From Methylotenera sp. (GTDB lineage Bacteria > Pseudomonadota > Gammaproteobacteria > Burkholderiales > Methylophilaceae): a stretch of 10,696 nt of DNA. Below, in pieces: positions 1-6,598 of this stretch. Within the stretch, counting starts at the first letter, position 1. The number at the start of each line of letters is the position of its first letter. The notes below the pieces were generated by a model. That model ran no database searches. It saw nothing but the letters and a program-made list of their open reading frames with translations, and had not been told where the DNA came from. Location of the stretch: the NCBI GenBank assembly GCA_005791685.1, contig SXVG01000046.1, forward strand, positions 1 through 10,696, in the 5' to 3' direction. The translations under genes and the position numbers were made by a program.

Positions 1-48
1 AAGCTGGCTTGCTGGAGGCTTAAAAATAACGGGGTGCGATGAGCGCAA

Positions 49-1131
49 TTATTGCAAGCAGGCGTAGGGGCTGGCATCCAGCGCCGGCGTTTCGCCTAAC
101 ATCAAGGCGCTGATTAAATTCGCACTGGCAGGTGCCATGGTTAAACCGTAGCGGAAATGGCCGGTATTTAAGTACAGGTTTTGTATGCTGGGATGGGCGC
201 TGATGGTGGGTAAATTTTCTGGGGTGCCGGGCCGCAGACCGCTCCAGTGCTTGATGATGGGCATGCCTTTAAGGGCCGGCATAATGGCTTCTGCTTTGGC
301 GCGGATTTCATCGCGCACTTCTCGCGTCACCGCCGCTTCAAAGCCGACGTCTTCTAAGGTGCTGCCGGCCAGCAAATAGCCATCCCGCCGCGGTATCATG
401 TAAAAGCCTTCTCTATAGACGATTTGCTTAAGATTGTGCTCGGGTTTATACAATAAAATTTGGCCGCGCATGGGTTTGATATTGAGCTTGGCGCTGGTTT
501 CTTTGAGCAATTCGAAGCTCCAAGCACCGGAGGTCACGACAAATTGATCGGCCGTTAAGCTGTCGCCATTGACCGTTTGCCAAGTGTTTAACACGTCGCT
601 TTGTTTAAGTGCTTGCAGCTCGGTGTGCTCTAATAAAGTCACCTTATTTTGCACCAGCCACTGGCGCAATGCCTGCATGAAATACGGTGGGCGGATTTGG
701 CAAACGCTGGGCAGCCAGAGCGCATCTTCGCCACTCAAAGATTGCACGGCAAAAGCCGAGGCCTTAACTGACTGTGCTGGCAGTTGATTTTTCTCGCACC
801 AGGCACTGGCCGCCGCCACATCAAACTTAGGCAACAACAAAAATCCGGATTGTTCAAAATGCGCATCGATGCCAGTCTCTGCCAGCAAACGCTGACTTAA
901 TGCGTGGTAGGTTGGCGCGCTGTTTTGCGTGAGCGCATTGACCGCATCGGCATATTGCCAGGGCAATAAGGGGAAAATAATGCCGCCGCCGGCCCAAGAA
1001 GATTCGCCCGAGGTTTGGCTGGCAATCTGGTTGCGCTCGACAATGGTCACTTGGCAGCCGCGCTTGACCAAGGCCATGGCGGTCATGCAGCCTACTATCC
1101 CACCGCCTACTATGACTATTTTTTGGCTCAT
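49..1131 (-). CDS. thiO: FAD-dependent glycine oxidase, ThiO type
   Basis: This is a 360-residue flavoprotein of the DAO family, very likely glycine oxidase. ThiO oxidises glycine to iminoglycine/glyoxylate for the thiazole half of thiamine in the cytoplasm. Visible features are an N-terminal Rossmann dinucleotide motif GGGIVG (residues 9-14) with the ribose-binding acid at E32, the ThiO-like block SSWAGGGIIFPLLPW (44-58), and C-terminal GLRPGTPENLP (298-308) and GHFRYGLTMAP (324-334). Y244, R300 and R327 fall where the family's substrate-carboxylate residues are expected (from memory, Y246/R302/R329 of the Bacillus enzyme). The length is normal (Bacillus ThiO is about 369). The start codon lies 9 nt after the antiporter stop, so the two are probably cotranscribed. 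No other thi gene is in view. The alternative is a D-amino-acid dehydrogenase (DadA-like), but the length and the C-terminal motifs favour ThiO. Confidence 0.85.
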   Translation of the reverse strand: MSQKIVIVGGGIVGCMTAMALVKRGCQVTIVERNQIASQTSGESSWAGGGIIFPLLPWQYADAVNALTQNSAPTYHALSQRLLAETGIDAHFEQSGFLLLPKFDVAAASAWCEKNQLPAQSVKASAFAVQSLSGEDALWLPSVCQIRPPYFMQALRQWLVQNKVTLLEHTELQALKQSDVLNTWQTVNGDSLTADQFVVTSGAWSFELLKETSAKLNIKPMRGQILLYKPEHNLKQIVYREGFYMIPRRDGYLLAGSTLEDVGFEAAVTREVRDEIRAKAEAIMPALKGMPIIKHWSGLRPGTPENLPTISAHPSIQNLYLNTGHFRYGLTMAPASANLISALMLGETPALDASPYACLQ

Positions 1132-1140
1132 CCGACCCGA

Positions 1141-3126
1141 TTATTTATTGGCAACGCGGCCTATTAACAAGGCGTTCTGTGCATTGCTTAAGCCGCTAGG
1201 CTGACCGAGCAAGACGATGACATCGCCTTCTGCCAATTCACTTTCATTGGTCGGCACCGTGCCATTGGAATTGGGCCTGCGTATGGATTTAATGTCCACC
1301 TCAAAACTTTCTAAGTGCATGTCTATTAGGCGCCGGCCTATGGCATAGGATCCTGGGGAAACAATCACCGAATGCAAACGCACTTGCTGCTTTTCTAACA
1401 CTTCGTCCTCGGCATCGGACACGCCATGGAAATAGCCTTTAAATAATTGGTAGCGCGCTTCACGGAATAGCCGTATGCGTTTAACCACCCTATGCAATGG
1501 CACGCCCAATAGCATCAAGGCGTGCGAGGCCAGCATCAAACTGCCTTCGAGAATTTCTGGCACCACTTCGGTGGCCCCCGCTTCACGCAAGGCTTCCATA
1601 TTGCTGTCATCCACGGTGCGCACGATGACCGGCAATTGTGGGTATTTTTCTTGTACGATGTGCAAAATTTTCATGGCTGCACGGTTATCTGCGTAACTGA
1701 TGATTAAAGCCTTGGCGCGGGCACCGCCCGCCGCCTCTAATACTACCCGTCTGGCGGCATCGCCAAACATGACGTTCTCGCCGGCCGCGGCCGCTTCCAA
1801 TACCCGAGTGGGGTCAATGTCCAAAGCCACAAACGGAATGTTTTCTTCTTGCAGAAAACGGCCCAGGTATTGGCCACTGCGGCCGTAGCCACAAATAATG
1901 ACGTGGTTATGTAAGTGCTTACTACCATCGTCTATGTCCTGCACGATTTGACCACTGTTGCGGCTGTAACTGCGCACCAATCGACGGGTAATGCGGCCGT
2001 TGTATTGAATCATAAAAGGCGCCAGCACCATGGACAACAAGGCGGCCGCAAGCACCAGTTGCAAGCCTGGGCCACCGATTAACTGCTGCTCCACGCCTAA
2101 GGCTAAAATCACAAAACTGAACTCGCCGGCTTGGGCCAAGATTAAACCGGTACGTATGGCGACCCCAGCTTCGTATTTCATCAAGCGTATGACCAAACTC
2201 ACGATGGTGGCTTTTAACAAAATAAAAGCCAATAAAATGAGTAAGACCCAGCCTAGGTGATCGGCTATTTGCCGCAGGTCTAATAGCATGCCCACGCTGA
2301 TAAAAAACAGGCCTAGCAAAATATCTCGGAAAGGCGCGATATCCGCTTCCACCTGATAACGAAATTTAGTTTCGGATATCAACATGCCGGCAATAAACGC
2401 ACCCAAGGCATAGGACAAGCCAGCGGATTTGGTGGCAAAAGCCAACAGCAAAGTCACCATCAACACGTTCATCACAAACAACTCGCGTGAACGTTGCCCA
2501 GCGACGATATTAAACCAAGGGTTAATCAACCATTTGCCGACGGTAAACAAGAACAACAACATGGCGGCGGCTTTTAGCAAAGCCATGCCCAGCACGTCGG
2601 TTAAATTAGCCCCGGCCACCCCCAATGCCGGAATCAGCACCAAAACCGGCACTACGGCAATGTCTTGAAATAACAAAACACCTATGCTTAAGCGACCGTG
2701 GCGTGAGTTGAGATCCAGCCGTTCGGCCAGTATTTTAGAAACGATGGCGGTAGAAGACATGGCCAAAGCTGCGCCCAAGATAAAGGCCGCGGACCAATCC
2801 AAGCCGGCTAATTTGGCCACGCCCATCACCACCGCCAAGGTAATAAGGACTTGCGCACCGCCTAAGCCCAGCACTTTTTTACGCATCGCATACAGTTGTG
2901 GCAGGCTAAATTCCAAGCCTATGCTAAACATTAAAAAGACAATGCCAAACTCAGCGAATTCTCGACTGGCCTCGGTATCGGGCAGCAAACCAAAGGTGTA
3001 CGGACCCAATGCCATGCCCACCAAGAAATACGCCAACATGGCTGGCAGGCGTAGCCGACGGAATAGCGCCACCGCCAATACCGAACTAATCAGTAGCACT
3101 AAAATTAAAGGCAAGGTTTCAAACAT
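1141..3126 (-). CDS. CPA2 monovalent cation:proton antiporter, KefB/KefC-like, with RCK (TrkA-N and TrkA-C) domains
   Basis: This 661-residue inner-membrane protein probably exchanges K+ (or Na+) for H+. Residues 1-380 form a Na+/H+-exchanger-type membrane domain of about 12-13 hydrophobic segments. It includes SSTAIVSKIL (124-133) and the Q-D motif LLFQDIAVVP (151-160) typical of the Kef branch. Residues 408-525 are a TrkA-N/RCK nucleotide-binding domain with the Rossmann motif GYGRSG (413-418) and the acid-ended strand VALDIDP (433-439). Residues 583-657 form a TrkA-C domain, recognisable by the GDVIVLLG strand (634-641). E. coli KefC is about 620 residues, so this is slightly long. No KefF/KefG ancillary gene is adjacent, so glutathione-adduct gating cannot be inferred. 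It is transcribed away from the kdsDC cluster and leads into thiO. K+ specificity is inferred from family resemblance only. Confidence 0.9.
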   Translation of the reverse strand: MFETLPLILVLLISSVLAVALFRRLRLPAMLAYFLVGMALGPYTFGLLPDTEASREFAEFGIVFLMFSIGLEFSLPQLYAMRKKVLGLGGAQVLITLAVVMGVAKLAGLDWSAAFILGAALAMSSTAIVSKILAERLDLNSRHGRLSIGVLLFQDIAVVPVLVLIPALGVAGANLTDVLGMALLKAAAMLLFLFTVGKWLINPWFNIVAGQRSRELFVMNVLMVTLLLAFATKSAGLSYALGAFIAGMLISETKFRYQVEADIAPFRDILLGLFFISVGMLLDLRQIADHLGWVLLILLAFILLKATIVSLVIRLMKYEAGVAIRTGLILAQAGEFSFVILALGVEQQLIGGPGLQLVLAAALLSMVLAPFMIQYNGRITRRLVRSYSRNSGQIVQDIDDGSKHLHNHVIICGYGRSGQYLGRFLQEENIPFVALDIDPTRVLEAAAAGENVMFGDAARRVVLEAAGGARAKALIISYADNRAAMKILHIVQEKYPQLPVIVRTVDDSNMEALREAGATEVVPEILEGSLMLASHALMLLGVPLHRVVKRIRLFREARYQLFKGYFHGVSDAEDEVLEKQQVRLHSVIVSPGSYAIGRRLIDMHLESFEVDIKSIRRPNSNGTVPTNESELAEGDVIVLLGQPSGLSNAQNALLIGRVANK

Positions 3127-3209
3127 GAAATCGTACTTAATCTGTTTTTAAGTTTTTATAGCCCTTATTGTTTCACATCTGCCCGCAAGATACGAAATAA
3201 ATTGTTCAA

Positions 3210-3280
3210 AAGCAGGGCAATAGCAAAATTTGTGCCTAAAACAAAAATATTTAAGCCTTTTTATTGGAATTGCCCAGCTT
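3210..3280. repeat. Inverted repeat A, 12-bp arms, 11/12 matching
   Basis: The left arm AAGCAGGGCAAT (3210-3221) and the right arm ATTGCCCAGCTT (3269-3280) are reverse complements except at one position. The 47-bp space between arms is long for a terminator hairpin. Paired regulator-binding sites that loop DNA, or one side of a larger structure, are more likely. The right arm overlaps inverted repeat B by two bases. Confidence 0.6.
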
Positions 3281-3295
3281 AGGCACGTTTTAGGC
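3232..3295. repeat. Inverted repeat B, one left arm with two competing right arms
   Basis: The left segment 3232-3242 (GTGCCTAAAAC) is complementary over 8 bp (GTGCCTAA) to TTAGGCAC at 3279-3286, and over 9 bp (GCCTAAAAC) to GTTTTAGGC at 3287-3295. The right side therefore carries two direct copies of a TTAGGC core that compete for one left arm. The last base of the second copy directly abuts the predicted -35 hexamer, which is a usual place for an operator or activator site. What binds there is unknown. Confidence 0.6.
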
Positions 3296-3324
3296 TTTAT
3301 AAGTCGTGTTTTCCCTTTTATACT
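3296..3324 (+). promoter_or_regulatory. Predicted sigma-70 promoter for the kdsDC-lptCAB-rpoN cluster
   Basis: A -35-like TTTATA (3296-3301, 4 of 6 consensus matches) is followed by a 17-bp spacer and a -10 TATACT (3319-3324, 5 of 6). Transcription would start near 3331 and give a leader of about 35 nt before the kdsDC ATG. The position directly upstream of the first gene of the cluster supports the call; the weak -35 is consistent with an activated promoter. Confidence 0.5.
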
Positions 3325-3366
3325 GGGCATTCCTGCTACCGGGTTCAAGAACTGTCATGAGAAAAA

Positions 3367-4551
3367 ATGCCCTCGTCTGAGAATAAAAATCAGCCAGCCG
3401 CCTGCTTGCAATTGGCGCGTGCCACCTTGTTGCTGGCAGCCGATGAAATCAATGCGCTGGCCAGTCGCTTGGATCAGCCATTTAGCCAGGCCGTCAGCCT
3501 TATTTTGCACTGCCGCGGCCGCGTGGTGGTGACGGGCATGGGCAAGGCCGGCCATGTCGGCGGCAAAATCGCCTCCACCCTAGCCAGCACCGGCACGCCG
3601 GCATTTTTTGTGCACCCGCATGACCTCAGTCACGGCGACCTAGGCATGGTGACCGACGGCGACATCGTGCTGGCCTTATCCAACTCCGGCGAAAGCGATG
3701 AAGTGCTGGCCATGTTGCCGCCGTTAAAACGCTTAGGGGCTAGCATCATCGCCATCACTGGCAAAGATGAATCCAGCTTAGCGCTGGCAGCCGACCTGCA
3801 CTTAAGCGTGCAGGTTGCCCAAGAGGCCTGCCCGCTTGGTTTAGCGCCTACCTCCAGCACCACGGCAGCCTTAGCCTTAGGCGACGCGTTGGCTGTGTGC
3901 GTGTTAGATCAACGTGATTTTACTGCGGAAGAATTTGCCCGCTTGCACCCAGGCGGCAGCTTAGGGAGACAACGGCCTCGTCCTAAGCAGCCGCCGCCAG
4001 CGCTATTGCCTCCCGAACTCCAGGCACGCTTAAAACGCATCAAGCTGCTGATCTTGGATGTGGATGGCGTCATGACCGATGGCGGACTCACCCTAGGCGA
4101 CGACGGTCAAGAATACAAAACCTTTCATGCCCAAGACGGTTTAGGCATGAAGCTACTTAAAGCCAGCGGCGTAGAATTGGCCATCATTACTGGCCGCAGC
4201 TCAGAGGTGGTTAAAAAACGTGCGGAAAGTACCGGGGTGGCGCATTTTTATCAAGGGGCGGAAGATAAATTGGCCGCCTTCCATGCCCTCATCCAAGCCA
4301 GCGGTTTAACGCCACAGCAATGCGCCTTCATGGGTGACGATGTGGTGGACCTACCGCCCATGTTGCAATGCGGCTTAGCCTTAGCCGTACCCGATGCACC
4401 GGCTTTGGTCTTGGCGCACGCGCACTACGTCACCCAGAAAAAAGGCGGCGCAGGCGCGGTGCGTGAAGTGTGCGAATTGCTTATGCAAGCACAGGCTAGC
4501 TGGGATGGGCAAATGCAGCCATTTTTAACGCAAGCCAACATGGCTAATTGA
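3367..4551 (+). CDS. kdsD-kdsC: Fused arabinose-5-phosphate isomerase (KdsD SIS domain, no CBS) and Kdo-8-phosphate phosphatase (KdsC)
   Basis: This 394-residue cytoplasmic protein joins two Kdo-pathway enzymes. Residues 1-200 are a KdsD/KpsF/GutQ sugar isomerase (SIS) domain with GRVVVTGMGKAGH (51-63), SNSGESDE (105-112) and HPGGSLGR (194-201). K60, E112, E153 and H194 match the catalytic set known for E. coli KdsD (K59, E111, E152, H193) with a constant offset of one. The two CBS domains that normally follow HPGGSLGR are absent; a Pro/Arg/Lys-rich linker (about 202-224) replaces them. Residues 225-394 are a full KdsC HAD phosphatase: nucleophile and acid D231/D233 in DVDGVMTDG, motif II TGRSS (275-279), K301, GDDVVD (323-328) and the KdsC signature KKGGAGAVRE (358-367). 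An in-frame TGA at 3358-3360 shows ATG 3367 is the first possible start. It heads the lpt cluster, where separate kdsD and kdsC genes usually lie. Bifunctionality is inferred from conserved motifs. Confidence 0.93.
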   Translation: MPSSENKNQPAACLQLARATLLLAADEINALASRLDQPFSQAVSLILHCRGRVVVTGMGKAGHVGGKIASTLASTGTPAFFVHPHDLSHGDLGMVTDGDIVLALSNSGESDEVLAMLPPLKRLGASIIAITGKDESSLALAADLHLSVQVAQEACPLGLAPTSSTTAALALGDALAVCVLDQRDFTAEEFARLHPGGSLGRQRPRPKQPPPALLPPELQARLKRIKLLILDVDGVMTDGGLTLGDDGQEYKTFHAQDGLGMKLLKASGVELAIITGRSSEVVKKRAESTGVAHFYQGAEDKLAAFHALIQASGLTPQQCAFMGDDVVDLPPMLQCGLALAVPDAPALVLAHAHYVTQKKGGAGAVREVCELLMQAQASWDGQMQPFLTQANMAN

Positions 4552-4561
4552 TCAGGTCAGC

Positions 4562-5200
4562 ATGGCCATCACTAACCGTTCTGCCATTCTAGCCCCGCTG
4601 ATACTGCTGGCCTTATTAGCTTTGATGACCGCTTGGATTAATCACGTGGTGCAAACGCCAGCGGCAAAATTGGATGGCAGCCAGCGCCACGACCCCGACT
4701 ACATCGTGCGCAATTTTGTCACCACGCAAACCGATAATCTAGGCCACTTACACTACAAACTTGCCGCCCTGGAAATGAAGCATTTTGCAGACGACGACAG
4801 CACCCATTTACAGCGGCCACGTTACACCCAATTCGGGACCAAGCAATTTTATACAGAAGTGCAAGCACAGCGTGGTTACGTATCCAGCGATGGCGAGCGT
4901 GTGCAATTGCTGGATAATGTAAAAATTACCCGCCGCCGCCTTGCCGATAAAGCTGAAATGTCCATAGCCACCCAAGACTTGATTATCTTACCCAAGCAAG
5001 ATTTGCTGCACACCGCCAGCCCGGTGGTGATTCGGCAAGCGCCAAAAACGGTTATCTACGCCACCGGCATGGTGTTTGATAAAAAGAAGCACATCCTCAC
5101 TTTATTACACCAAGTACGCGCGCATTATGAAAAAGCAGGTGCAACACCAGCCGCGCCATTAAAACCCAAGACTGCAAAAATGCCCGGTAATCATGCCTAG
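4562..5200 (+). CDS. lptC: LPS export system protein LptC
   Basis: This is a 212-residue bitopic inner-membrane protein. One N-terminal transmembrane helix (about residues 8-29) with almost no cytoplasmic tail is followed by a periplasmic beta-jellyroll of the LptA/LptC/OstA type. LptC receives LPS from LptB2FG and passes it to LptA. Family-like features are the RNFVTTQTDNLGHLHYKLAA block (50-69) and GYVSSDGERVQLLDNVKI (105-122). The length is close to the family's (191 in E. coli), with a C-terminal Ala/Pro/Lys tail from about 190. The gene starts 10 nt after kdsDC and ends just before lptA, so it is part of the same operon. Sequence identity in LptC is low, but position and topology make the call firm. 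Confidence 0.9.
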   Translation: MAITNRSAILAPLILLALLALMTAWINHVVQTPAAKLDGSQRHDPDYIVRNFVTTQTDNLGHLHYKLAALEMKHFADDDSTHLQRPRYTQFGTKQFYTEVQAQRGYVSSDGERVQLLDNVKITRRRLADKAEMSIATQDLIILPKQDLLHTASPVVIRQAPKTVIYATGMVFDKKKHILTLLHQVRAHYEKAGATPAAPLKPKTAKMPGNHA

Positions 5201-5203
5201 ATT

Positions 5204-5208
5204 CGGAG
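5204..5208 (+). promoter_or_regulatory. Shine-Dalgarno site that decides the lptA start
   Basis: CGGAG lies 5 nt before ATG 5214. The upstream in-frame ATG at 5193, inside the end of lptC, has no comparable site, so 5214 is preferred. The choice also gives a standard signal peptide without an extra seven-residue charged leader. Confidence 0.6.
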
Positions 5209-5213
5209 ACGCC

Positions 5214-5879
5214 ATGAGTCATAAACAAGCCACTTTCATCCTGCCCTCATCGGCGGTTTTAGCCTTGCTCACTACGCTGTGCTTAGCCTGGGCCAACTAC
5301 GCTGGCGCTGAAGTCGCAGACCGCGACAAACCGATAGACTTGGAAGCCGACAGCGTTAAAGTCGATGACGCCAAACAAATCAGCACCTACACCGGCAACG
5401 TCGTATTGAGCCAAGGCAGCCTAGTCATTCATGCCGACAGCTTGATTGTGCGTGAAGACAGCGGCGGCTTTCAGCACAGCACCGCCTTGGGCAACCCCAC
5501 CACCTTCAAACAAAAACTGGAAGGCAAAAACGAATACATACAAGGCAGTGCGCAGCGTATTGAGTACGATGGGCGCATGGACAAAGTGCAGTTGTACCGC
5601 AAAGCCAGCGTTAAACGTGGTGAAGACACGGTGCAAGGGGATTACATCAGCTATGACGCCAACGCAGAATATGCCGAAGTGATAGGCGGCAAGAAATCCC
5701 TTGAGGGCGGGCCGAGCAGCGGCCGCGTGCGCGCCATCATTCAACCTAAAAACAAAACGCCGAGCAAGCCGGCCAGCGATGCCGCGAAAGCGCTGACGGC
5801 GCCGGCCAACGGCAAGGCGCCGGTTAAAGACTCACGATTTAGTCGCAGCCTACAAGTCAGTCCGGAGCCAAAACAATGA
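5214..5879 (+). CDS. lptA: Periplasmic LPS-bridge protein LptA
   Basis: This is a 221-residue periplasmic protein of the OstA family whose subunits stack to form the beta-jellyroll bridge carrying LPS from LptC to LptD. An N-terminal Sec signal peptide (about residues 1-32, hydrophobic core 14-28) ends in GAEVADRDKP, with likely cleavage after the Ala of GA. The mature start PIDLEADSVKVDD (40-52), the strands STYTGNVVLSQGSLVIHADS and the late GRVRAIIQPK block are diagnostic. It is longer than E. coli LptA (185) because of a low-complexity Ala/Pro/Lys tail after the jellyroll (about 180-221). I chose ATG 5214 over an in-frame ATG at 5193 because of its Shine-Dalgarno site. The stop overlaps the lptB start (ATGA), implying translational coupling. 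Confidence 0.93.
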   Translation: MSHKQATFILPSSAVLALLTTLCLAWANYAGAEVADRDKPIDLEADSVKVDDAKQISTYTGNVVLSQGSLVIHADSLIVREDSGGFQHSTALGNPTTFKQKLEGKNEYIQGSAQRIEYDGRMDKVQLYRKASVKRGEDTVQGDYISYDANAEYAEVIGGKKSLEGGPSSGRVRAIIQPKNKTPSKPASDAAKALTAPANGKAPVKDSRFSRSLQVSPEPKQ

Positions 5880-6598
5880 GCGAACTGATAGTCGAAAATT
5901 TACGTAAATCCTACCAAGCGCGTCAGGTGGTGCAAGGCATTTCTTTGTGCGTAAAAAGTGGTGAGGTGGTCGGATTGTTGGGCCCCAATGGGGCCGGGAA
6001 AACCACCAGCTTTTACATGATAGTGGGTTTGCTGGCCGCAGACGGTGGCCGCATTTTGCTCGATGGTAAAGATTTAAGCCGCCTGCCTATCCACCTACGC
6101 GCCAGAATGGGGCTGTCTTATCTGCCACAAGAGGCGTCCATCTTTCGCAAACTGTCCGTGTCTGAAAATATTTTAGCCGTATTGCAGTTGCAAGCGCTCA
6201 CGCAAGCCGAAATGGAAGAAAAACTAGAGGCTTTACTGGCAGAACTGCACATCGCCCACCTTAGAGACAACCCAGCGATTAGCTTATCGGGCGGAGAACG
6301 CCGCCGCGTTGAAATTGCCCGCTGCCTAGCCACCAACCCCAGTTTCATTTTGCTGGATGAGCCCTTTGCCGGCATAGACCCGATAGCCGTGATGGACATC
6401 CAAAAAATTATTCGCCACTTAACCGACCGCAACATAGGCGTGCTCATTACCGACCATAATGTACGCGAAACCTTAGGCATTTGTGACCACGCTTACATCG
6501 TCAATCAAGGCCAAGTTTTTGCCGCCGGCATCCCCAGCGACATTGTTAAAAATCAAAGCGTACGCGACATCTATTTGGGCAAAAATTTTAGCCTATGA
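5876..6598 (+). CDS. lptB: LPS export ABC transporter ATP-binding protein LptB
   Basis: This 240-residue ATPase powers LPS extraction from the inner membrane as a dimer with LptF and LptG. All ABC motifs are intact: Walker A GPNGAGKTT (36-44), Q-loop Q85, signature LSGGERRR (137-144), Walker B FILLDEP with catalytic E162, and the H-loop H194 in ITDHNVRET. The LptB-typical stretch LPQEASIFRKLSV (83-95) and the C-terminal DIYLGKNFSL distinguish it from the related branched-chain amino acid ATPases. Length matches the family (241 in E. coli). GGAG at 5864-5867 serves the start, which lies inside the lptA stop; its own stop overlaps the rpoN start. lptF and lptG are not in the window, as is usual. 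Confidence 0.97.
   Translation: MSELIVENLRKSYQARQVVQGISLCVKSGEVVGLLGPNGAGKTTSFYMIVGLLAADGGRILLDGKDLSRLPIHLRARMGLSYLPQEASIFRKLSVSENILAVLQLQALTQAEMEEKLEALLAELHIAHLRDNPAISLSGGERRRVEIARCLATNPSFILLDEPFAGIDPIAVMDIQKIIRHLTDRNIGVLITDHNVRETLGICDHAYIVNQGQVFAAGIPSDIVKNQSVRDIYLGKNFSL

Larger units (their letters stand above)
3127..3366. promoter_or_regulatory. Divergent intergenic region between the antiporter and the kdsDC-lpt cluster
   Basis: This 240-bp AT-rich spacer separates two divergently transcribed units and must hold promoters for both. On the plus strand a plausible sigma-70 promoter can be seen, annotated separately. On the minus strand a TATAAA hexamer (3155-3160) is present, but I find no convincing -35 at normal spacing. 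The centre is occupied by two interlocking inverted repeats. The small open frames here have no recognisable similarity and no Shine-Dalgarno, and I do not call them genes. Confidence 0.6.

Noticed and set aside
1..23. Possible end of a convergent plus-strand gene reading AGLLEA then stop at 21-23
   Set aside because: Only six codons are inside the window and nothing identifies a family. The remaining bases up to 48 show no gene.
3148..3348. 66-codon minus-strand open frame in the divergent intergenic region
   Set aside because: It covers the promoter and inverted repeats, has no recognisable family motif, and its composition is unlike the neighbouring genes.
3357..3380. Seven-codon upstream ORF (MRKNALV) overlapping the kdsDC start in another frame
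   Set aside because: It has no Shine-Dalgarno and could easily be chance; the in-frame TGA at 3358-3360 simply fixes the kdsDC start.
5193..5213. Upstream start for lptA at 5193, overlapping the lptC end
   Set aside because: The ATG at 5214 has a CGGAG site 5 nt upstream and gives a normal signal peptide, so the longer form is less likely.
5421..5744. 107-codon minus-strand open frame opposite lptA
   Set aside because: It is antisense to a clearly coding lptA, resembles no family I know, and has no independent start signal.
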